From positions 496,001 to 560,000 of the forward strand of contig NZ_MAYH01000045.1 of assembly GCF_001684975.1 (NCBI RefSeq): DNA of 64,000 nucleotides. Reading direction: 5' to 3'. Below are positions 58,964 through 64,000 of the stretch, piece after piece. Each line of letters opens with the position of its first letter. Within the stretch, counting starts at the first letter, position 1. Position numbers and translations under genes: made by a program. The notes beneath the pieces are model-generated. The model ran no database searches. It saw only the letters and a program-made list of their open reading frames with translations, and had not been told where the DNA came from. Source of the DNA: Chryseobacterium artocarpi (GTDB lineage: Bacteria > Bacteroidota > Bacteroidia > Flavobacteriales > Weeksellaceae).

Positions 58964-60322
58964 ATGCAACTGTATAACACCTTAAGCGCAGAAGAAAGAG
59001 CTAAACTTATTGATGAAGCTGGTAAGGATCGCCTTACATTGTCTTTCTATGCGTACGCCAAAATTGAAGATCCCCAAAAATTTCGTGACGACTTATTTAT
59101 AGCCTGGAATGCCCTTGATGCATTAGGTCGTATCTATGTTGCCCATGAAGGAATAAATGCTCAGATGAGTGTTCCTGCAGATCAGTTTGAGGCTTTTCGT
59201 GATACGCTGGAAGTATATGACTTTATGAAAGGAATCCGTTTAAATGTAGCAGTAGATCAAGACAATTATTCCTTTTTAAAACTTACGATTAAAGTAAGAA
59301 ATAAAATTGTAGCTGATGGTCTGAATGATGATACTTTCGATGTTACTAACAAAGGAATTCACTTAAAAGCACAGGAATTCAACAATATGCTTGATGACCC
59401 GAACACAATTGTGGTGGATTTCAGAAACCACTATGAAAGTGAAGTCGGTCATTTTGAAGGAGCGATTACTCCGGATGTTGAAAACTTCAGAGAAAGTTTA
59501 CCAATTATCAATGAACAATTACAGGATTTTAAAGAAGATAAAAACCTTTTGATGTATTGTACAGGAGGAATTCGTTGTGAAAAGGCGAGTGCTTACTTCA
59601 AACATCAGGGTTTCAAGAATGTTTATCAGTTGGAAGGCGGAATTATTGAGTATACACGCCAGATAAGAGAAGAGAATATTGAAAGTAAATTCATTGGGAA
59701 GAACTTTGTATTTGACCATAGGTTAGGAGAAAGAATTACAGATGATATTATTTCTCAATGTCACCAATGTGGAAAACCTTGTGATAATCATACCAACTGT
59801 GCTAACGATGCCTGCCATTTGCTATTCATCCAGTGTGATGAATGTAAGGCTGCTATGGAAAACACTTGTTCTACTGAATGTCTGGAAACTATTCATATGC
59901 CTTGGGAAGAGCAGGTGAAGCTTAGAAAAGGGCTACAAGTTGGAAATAAAGTTTTCAGAAAAGGTAAATCTGATGCTTTGAAATTTAAAAATTCAGGAGA
60001 CTTATCTACTCAACCTTTAGCAAAGGCTGAAACGAAGAATATCAGACAGAAAATTGCTGTTAAGAAAGTATTGGTTGGAAAAGCTGAGCACTATTACTCA
60101 AAATCAAAAATCGGACAGTTTTTAATTGAAAATCAAGACTTGTCAATTGGAGATAAAGTTTTAGTTTCAGGACCTACAACTGGTGAACAAGAGCTTAGAA
60201 TTACTGAGATTTTTGCCAATGGAGGTCCTTGTGAAACAGCAAAAAAAGGAGATCAGATTACTTTTGAGATTCCGTTCAGAATTCGTTTGTCTGACAAATT
60301 ATACAAAATTCTAGAAGCATAA
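58964..60322 (+). CDS. trhO: tRNA U34 hydroxylase TrhO (rhodanese family) with extra C-terminal barrel
   Basis: TrhO uses oxygen to hydroxylate uridine 34 of some tRNAs. The N-terminal acylphosphatase-like domain (about 1-120) and rhodanese domain (about 130-240) with active loop CTGGIRC (Cys 199, Cys 205) are standard. A Cys-rich zinc-like region follows (266-305). The protein is 452 residues, about 100 more than E. coli TrhO. The extra C-terminal domain (about 365-450: VGKAEHYYSKSKIGQFLI, LSIGDKVLVSGPTTG, AKKGDQITFEI) resembles the small EF-Tu-like barrel at the end of U32/TrhP-type proteins. The 5-formyl-THF cyclo-ligase gene follows after 14 nt. Confidence 0.92.
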   Translation: MQLYNTLSAEERAKLIDEAGKDRLTLSFYAYAKIEDPQKFRDDLFIAWNALDALGRIYVAHEGINAQMSVPADQFEAFRDTLEVYDFMKGIRLNVAVDQDNYSFLKLTIKVRNKIVADGLNDDTFDVTNKGIHLKAQEFNNMLDDPNTIVVDFRNHYESEVGHFEGAITPDVENFRESLPIINEQLQDFKEDKNLLMYCTGGIRCEKASAYFKHQGFKNVYQLEGGIIEYTRQIREENIESKFIGKNFVFDHRLGERITDDIISQCHQCGKPCDNHTNCANDACHLLFIQCDECKAAMENTCSTECLETIHMPWEEQVKLRKGLQVGNKVFRKGKSDALKFKNSGDLSTQPLAKAETKNIRQKIAVKKVLVGKAEHYYSKSKIGQFLIENQDLSIGDKVLVSGPTTGEQELRITEIFANGGPCETAKKGDQITFEIPFRIRLSDKLYKILEA

Positions 60323-60336
60323 AAGCATACATTGAG

Positions 60337-60912
60337 ATGTTAAAAGCTGAACTTAGAAAAAAATATATGCAAAAAAGAAAAGCCTTATCTACTGATGAGG
60401 CTTTTTTGCTATCTGAAAAGATTTTTGAAAATTTTATAGAGTATTTCAATCCTAAAGAAGGTCAGACAGTGCATATTTTCCTTCCTATTTTGACTAAAAA
60501 GGAAATTGATACCCAAATCTTCATTAATTATTTTTTCAAGCATAATATCCGCGTTTTTGTGCCTAAAGTTGTTGGTGATGAACTAGTTAATATTGAAATT
60601 TTTAAGGATACAGCTTTTGAAACAAGTCAATGGGGGATTTCTGAACCGGTTTCTAATAAGGATTCTGGAGAGGTTTGTTATGATTATATTATCACGCCGC
60701 TTTTATATTGTGATAAAAAAGGAAACAGAGTAGGGTATGGAAAAGGTTTTTATGACGGGCTTTTTCAAAGTATTTTCCCAGAGACAAAAAAAATCGGAGT
60801 CAATTATTTTGACCCCGATGAATGTATCGATGATGTCTGGGAAAACGATGTTCCTCTGGACTATTTGGTTACTTCTACAGAAGTACTGTCTTTCTTAAGT
60901 GGTTTTGAATAG
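60337..60912 (+). CDS. 5-formyltetrahydrofolate cyclo-ligase family protein
   Basis: A 191-residue enzyme that uses ATP to convert 5-formyl-THF to 5,10-methenyl-THF. Motifs: N-terminal LRKKYMQKRKALS (ATP-binding Arg/Lys), VFVPKVVGDE, and the signature GNRVGYGKGFYDGLF near the C-terminus. Length is typical. Its last 52 nt overlap the end of the convergent minus-strand lipoprotein gene (stop at 60861). Confidence 0.94.
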   Translation: MLKAELRKKYMQKRKALSTDEAFLLSEKIFENFIEYFNPKEGQTVHIFLPILTKKEIDTQIFINYFFKHNIRVFVPKVVGDELVNIEIFKDTAFETSQWGISEPVSNKDSGEVCYDYIITPLLYCDKKGNRVGYGKGFYDGLFQSIFPETKKIGVNYFDPDECIDDVWENDVPLDYLVTSTEVLSFLSGFE

Positions 60913-61439
60913 AAGTCTAAGAAATAGAATTTGAATTCTTTTTTCAGTTTGGATGTTGACAATAATATATACTGTGCGTTTTTCTCAAAGCTTCCCAAAG
61001 ATTTATTCTTATCGTCAAAATATTCTACATTGAATTTGGCGTAATCTAAAGTATCTTTCTTATAGAATTCTTTATAAACGTTAAGTGAATTTACCTTAGC
61101 AGCTTTTACTTTCATGCTGTCCAGTTCTTTAAACATTCTTTTAAAGGTCAAAGAATCCGGTTTGTGAAAATAGCTTTCCATTTGGGAATAAATAAAGCTG
61201 TCTACCTCAGTATTTCTGTTGCCGCTTACATAAAGTGTAGAAAGATCAAGAAGCTCCTGAACTTTTTGCTTGGTAATAGAGTTGATAGCCTGCATGCTAT
61301 CCATTTGTACAGCCGGATAGCTTTTTGTGTTGTTGCTGTTTCTAAGTTTATCTAAATCACTAGCTTCTGTCTTTTTATTACAGGCAAAAAATAAAGTCAG
61401 AAGTATAGAGAGGAGTAAAAAATTATTTATTTTTTTCAT
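60861..61439 (-). CDS. Lipoprotein of unknown function
   Basis: A 192-residue lipoprotein (start ATG 61439; lipobox LTLFFACNKK). The mature part is helix-prone, Lys/Ser/Asp-rich and has no further cysteine after the lipobox. I do not recognise a family. It overlaps the 3' end of the upstream 391-residue gene by 17 nt and is probably co-transcribed with it. Its own 3' end overlaps the convergent cyclo-ligase gene by 52 nt. Confidence 0.7.
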   Translation of the reverse strand: MKKINNFLLLSILLTLFFACNKKTEASDLDKLRNSNNTKSYPAVQMDSMQAINSITKQKVQELLDLSTLYVSGNRNTEVDSFIYSQMESYFHKPDSLTFKRMFKELDSMKVKAAKVNSLNVYKEFYKKDTLDYAKFNVEYFDDKNKSLGSFEKNAQYILLSTSKLKKEFKFYFLDFYSKPLKKDSTSVEVTK

Positions 61440-62598
61440 CTGTAGTTGCAATTTTGAATTTAATGGATACGATCTTACCGTTGTCTTTTTTCATTTCTAT
61501 TACATTCAGATTTTTGAGGGATGTAGTAGGGGTTGTAACGAGGGTGATATACTTTTGTTTGTCTATTTTTTCAATACCATAAGTGTTGTTGTCATACACC
61601 TGATAGATAACCGCATTATTACTGATTAAGTTTTCCAGCTGATTTCTTTTCTGCTTAATAAGGGCTACCTGCTCTTCTGAATTTCCTGTAATATCTTTTC
61701 TGGAGAAATAATAAGCAGCCATCTTATAATCATCCGGTTTAAGCTCAATTTTTTCTTCTGCTGGTGCGTTCTCAAGGTTTCTGTTGACTTCCAGCGGTTC
61801 ATAAAATGCGGCACTGATCTTCATTTTAAGGTTCTTATCCTTGGTGGAATACGAAAAACACTCACCTGGTTTTATTTTATACATCAAAGGAGATTCGTTT
61901 TCCTTGATTACCATTATGTCTAATGTGTTAATCACAGAAACACCTCTGTCCTTATCGATAAAGCAATACGTGTAAGTTTTTGAAAAAAGTACGTCTTTAA
62001 ATCCTAACAAACCTGTTATTGCAATTAAAACGGAAGTAATAAGTGCCCAAGCATTCTTTTTGAAGAAATTTTTCTTAGTTGGAATTGTTGAAATTTCAAC
62101 TTCATTAGTTGTTGTTGGTTTTTTATTAACGTCTTGGTTTTCAGTGTTTGTTTTTTGTAAATCAACGTTTGTGGGAGTCTGGATTTCAACTTTTTTAGGC
62201 TGAATTTCAGTTTTTGGAAGTTCAGGAGTTTCAGAAACTGTTTTTTCCAATTCATTGATCTCTTCTTCTTCCAGATTTTCATTTTCCAATAATAATTCTC
62301 CGGCAAAAAGATGCTGCTTCTTGAATTCGTACCATGAGTCGTAACCTGCATAAATACTCAATAAATTAAGCATGTCGATTCTTGGTAATTTGGTAACCGG
62401 TGAGTTTTTGAAATACGTGTAAAATGATTTTTCGCTGATGTTACCTTTCGCTTTTTTGCGTAGGTCTTCCTGAAAATATATGATATCTATACCCTTCCAC
62501 TTGGATATGTCATCCTGCGAAGGGGTATATTCTTTTAAATATTGACCTTGGACATCCTTTTTTAGCTGTTCAAAGTGTAATAGATCTAAATCTGTCAA
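61423..62598 (-). CDS. Single-pass membrane protein with cytoplasmic HTH-like domain, unknown function
   Basis: A 391-residue protein. Residues 1-96 form a helical domain (KGNISEKSFYTYFKNSPVTK, LPRIDMLNLLSIYAGYDSWY) that resembles DNA-binding or regulatory domains seen before membrane anchors in Bacteroidota, but I cannot name the family. A charged low-complexity linker follows (about 100-178), then one TM helix (about 184-200) and a 190-residue extracytoplasmic beta-rich domain. The topology suggests a sensor that links envelope state to gene expression. It is co-transcribed with the overlapping lipoprotein gene. Confidence 0.75.
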   Translation of the reverse strand: MTDLDLLHFEQLKKDVQGQYLKEYTPSQDDISKWKGIDIIYFQEDLRKKAKGNISEKSFYTYFKNSPVTKLPRIDMLNLLSIYAGYDSWYEFKKQHLFAGELLLENENLEEEEINELEKTVSETPELPKTEIQPKKVEIQTPTNVDLQKTNTENQDVNKKPTTTNEVEISTIPTKKNFFKKNAWALITSVLIAITGLLGFKDVLFSKTYTYCFIDKDRGVSVINTLDIMVIKENESPLMYKIKPGECFSYSTKDKNLKMKISAAFYEPLEVNRNLENAPAEEKIELKPDDYKMAAYYFSRKDITGNSEEQVALIKQKRNQLENLISNNAVIYQVYDNNTYGIEKIDKQKYITLVTTPTTSLKNLNVIEMKKDNGKIVSIKFKIATTDEKNK

Positions 62599-62704
62599 TT
62601 TTTTTTAAAATAATTAAATTGTTGATTATCAGTTATGTTTTTTTGTAAAACTATTTTACAAAGGTATTACAATTATTTTTCATAGACAAATTTTCTAACT
62701 GCTA

Positions 62705-62712
62705 TACCTTTG
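62705..62712 (+). promoter_or_regulatory. -7 element of the Ala-rich lipoprotein gene
   Basis: TACCTTTG, a perfect TAnnTTTG, about 70 nt before the ATG. No clear -33 was found. Confidence 0.45.
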
Positions 62713-62781
62713 TCTTGTTCAAATAACAGAACAGAAGAAAATTTTATAAAACAATATTAACAAAATTAAATTTAATTTATT

Positions 62782-63111
62782 ATGAAAAAGTCATTATTCG
62801 TAGCTGCTATCGCTGCAATCTCTCTAGTTGCTTGTAAAAAAACTGACGCTACAGCTACTGAAGGTACAACTGATTCTGCTGCTGCTACTGTAGCTGATTC
62901 TGCTGCTACTGTAACTGATTCTGCTGCTAAAGTTGTTGATTCTGCTGCAACTACTGCTGTAGAAGCTACTAAAGATGCTGCTGCTGCTACTACTGCTGCT
63001 GGAGCTGAAGTTGCTAAAGATGCTGCTAAAGGTGCTGCTGACGCTGCTAAAGGTGCTGCTGATGCTGCTAAAGGAGCTGCTGATGCTGCTAAAGATGCTG
63101 CTAAGAAATAA
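62782..63111 (+). CDS. Ala/Lys/Asp-rich helical lipoprotein with AAKGAAD repeats
   Basis: A 109-residue lipoprotein (lipobox SLVACKK). Most of the mature protein is low complexity: Ala/Thr/Ser/Asp units (TDSAAATVADSAATVTDSAA), then near-perfect 7-residue repeats AAKGAAD, AAKGAAD, AAKGAAD, AAKDAAKK. Such sequence should form a long amphipathic helix, like surface-binding apolipoprotein or anti-freeze-type helices. The repeats are also visible as 21-nt DNA repeats (about 63025-63108). A strong terminator follows. Function is unknown; envelope spacer or stress role is possible. Confidence 0.8.
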   Translation: MKKSLFVAAIAAISLVACKKTDATATEGTTDSAAATVADSAATVTDSAAKVVDSAATTAVEATKDAAAATTAAGAEVAKDAAKGAADAAKGAADAAKGAADAAKDAAKK

Positions 63112-63137
63112 TTCTAGCTTAAGCTTAAAAATAAAAG

Positions 63138-63166
63138 AACCGTTTCCCTGTGAAACGGTTTTTTTA
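63138..63166 (+). terminator. Rho-independent terminator of the Ala-rich lipoprotein
   Basis: Stem AACCGTTTC / GAAACGGTT, loop CCTGT, then seven T. Confidence 0.92.
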
Positions 63167-63230
63167 TGCTTTATAGTGAACTCCATTAGATTGTCAATAC
63201 AAATAGGTGATGAAGGAGGCTTAATATAAA

Positions 63231-63261
63231 TAAAGGAATATAACATCGCTATATTCCTTTA
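63231..63261 (-). terminator. Terminator of the methyltransferase gene
   Basis: 12-bp stem TAAAGGAATATA / TATATTCCTTTA with a 7-nt loop, just downstream of the minus-strand gene. Confidence 0.7.
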
Positions 63262-63265
63262 GTAT

Positions 63266-64000
63266 TTATCCTTTCTTTTGTTTTAAAGATTCATAGCAGG
63301 TTATTGCTACTGCATTGCTTAGATTCAATGAATCTATACTTCCAGCCATCGGAATCAGAGTGTTTTTTCCTTTTCCAATCCAGAAATCACTTAACCCGGA
63401 ATGTTCTGTCCCAAATAAAACAGCAGAACGCTGTGTGAAATCTCTTTTATAAAGGTCTTCAGCGGTTTCATCCATCAATGTTGTATAGATATTGAAACTA
63501 TTTTTCTTAAGAAATTCAAATGTTTCATCATTTTCAGCCTGATAAACTTCCATTCCGAAAAGACAGCCGACGCTGGATCTGATCACATTGGGGTTATAGA
63601 AATCAGTTTTTCCATCAGCAACAATCAAGGCATCAATTCCAAATGCTTCACAGCTTCTCAAAATAGCACCTAAATTTCCTGGTTTTTCTACTCCTTCAAC
63701 GATGATAACAGTAGAATTATCTTTTGGTTTATAGGATGTAAGAGGAGTTTCTTTTGTTTTATATACGCCGATAATCCCTTCAGAACTCCCTCTGTAAGCT
63801 ATTTTTTCGTAAACTTTATCGCTTACATAATGAACTTTTCCTTGAGGAAGTTTTTCCTTAAAGATATTTTCACAGATAAAGAATTCTACAGGTTCAAAAT
63901 CATATTGTATAGCTCTTGCATTTTCCTGCTGTCCCTCTACAACAAATACGTTTGATTTTTTACGAAATCTGTTGTCAGTAAGAAGCTTAGTGACATTTTT
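63266..64000 (-). CDS. TrmH/SpoU-family RNA 2'-O-methyltransferase, 5' end outside window
   Basis: The minus-strand frame is open through base 64000, so at least 245 residues are visible and the start is missing. SpoU motifs are clear: EGVEKPGNLGAILRSCEAFG (motif 1), VLFGTEHSGLSDF (motif 2) and MAGSIDSLNLSNAVAI (motif 3), which form the knotted SAM site. The N-terminal part visible here (FRKKSNVFVVEGQQENARAI) looks like a substrate-binding domain of the rRNA-modifying members. The target (23S rRNA or tRNA) is not fixed by eye. The ATG-like start near 63661 is internal (the codon is Leu TTG). Confidence 0.93.
   Translation of the reverse strand, partial: KNVTKLLTDNRFRKKSNVFVVEGQQENARAIQYDFEPVEFFICENIFKEKLPQGKVHYVSDKVYEKIAYRGSSEGIIGVYKTKETPLTSYKPKDNSTVIIVEGVEKPGNLGAILRSCEAFGIDALIVADGKTDFYNPNVIRSSVGCLFGMEVYQAENDETFEFLKKNSFNIYTTLMDETAEDLYKRDFTQRSAVLFGTEHSGLSDFWIGKGKNTLIPMAGSIDSLNLSNAVAITCYESLKQKKG

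Noticed and set aside
62983..63108. CRISPR-like repeat pattern in the GCTGCTAAAGG region
   Set aside because: The repeats are contiguous, in frame and encode an Ala/Lys-rich helix, with no unique spacers or cas genes.
62824..63246. 140-residue Ser-rich minus-strand ORF
   Set aside because: It is the antisense of the Ala-rich repeat gene, and its Ser runs come from the same GCT repeats.

Overview
This AT-rich window looks like the chromosome of a Bacteroidota member of class Flavobacteriia, most likely Chryseobacterium or a close relative. The genus is inferred from protein flavour and gene content, not from a database search. Supporting signs are two SusC/SusD pairs, type IX secretion (T9SS) C-terminal sorting domains, a bacillithiol gene (bshC), flavobacterial TAnnTTTG -7 promoter elements, no useful Shine-Dalgarno sequences, and many lipoproteins with an LxxC or SC lipobox.

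Layout. 1-2.2 kb: 3' part of infB. 2.3-7.9 kb: an exported protein on the minus strand, then a SusC/SusD pair. 8-17.1 kb: a putative porin, bshC, a LysM/periplasmic-binding fusion, fabD, a GYDIA-type GHMP kinase and pckA. 17.3-22.6 kb: aroQ on the minus strand, then a SAM-I-like riboswitch leading a second SusC/SusD pair. 22.6-23.8 kb: two small lipoproteins. 23.9-34.4 kb: a metal-resistance island with a Cys-rich small protein, a CzcA/CusA pump fused to its own TolC-like domain, a CusB/CzcB adaptor, a bestrophin, a CDF exporter, a Fur-family regulator and a P1B-type ATPase. 35-40.8 kb: a second, extracytoplasmic metal/redox island with two paralogous CxGKCY mini-proteins, a YHS lipoprotein, SCO, an exported Fe/Mn superoxide dismutase, an MbnP-like copper-binding lipoprotein, its di-heme partner MbnH and a barrel with an N-terminal CxxCxC motif. 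41-48.1 kb: a cobalamin riboswitch and a B12 uptake operon (BtuB-like receptor plus three surface or exported proteins). 48.3-50.2 kb: two paralogous T9SS cargo proteins. 50.4-52 kb: rpsT with three identical tRNA-Glu genes, and a fourth divergent tRNA-Glu. 52-64 kb: amidase, LptD, RidA, DegP/HtrA, TrhO, 5-formyl-THF cyclo-ligase, envelope proteins and a truncated TrmH/SpoU methyltransferase.

How the genes fit together. The two metal islands form a plausible unit. Cytoplasmic ions are exported by the CDF and ATPase, periplasmic ions are expelled by the RND pump, and periplasmic or outer-membrane copper is handled by SCO, YHS and MbnP/MbnH. The same 15-bp palindrome (TGCAAT-N3-ATTGCA) lies exactly 13 nt before the -7 element in front of both the RND pump and the P-type ATPase. 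It is the best candidate operator for the adjacent Fur-family regulator. The B12 operon and the second SusC/SusD pair each sit behind a riboswitch, so their outer-membrane uptake is tied to cobalamin and SAM status.

I saw no transposase, integrase, CRISPR array, prophage or rRNA. Non-coding repeats are limited to short flavobacterial-style intergenic repeats at about 34.5-34.9 kb and 37.8-37.9 kb. The most interesting candidates are the MbnP/MbnH/CxGKCY/SCO/barrel island, the shared operator, the SAM-riboswitch SusC/D locus, and a TrhO enzyme carrying a C-terminal barrel like that of U32 proteins.
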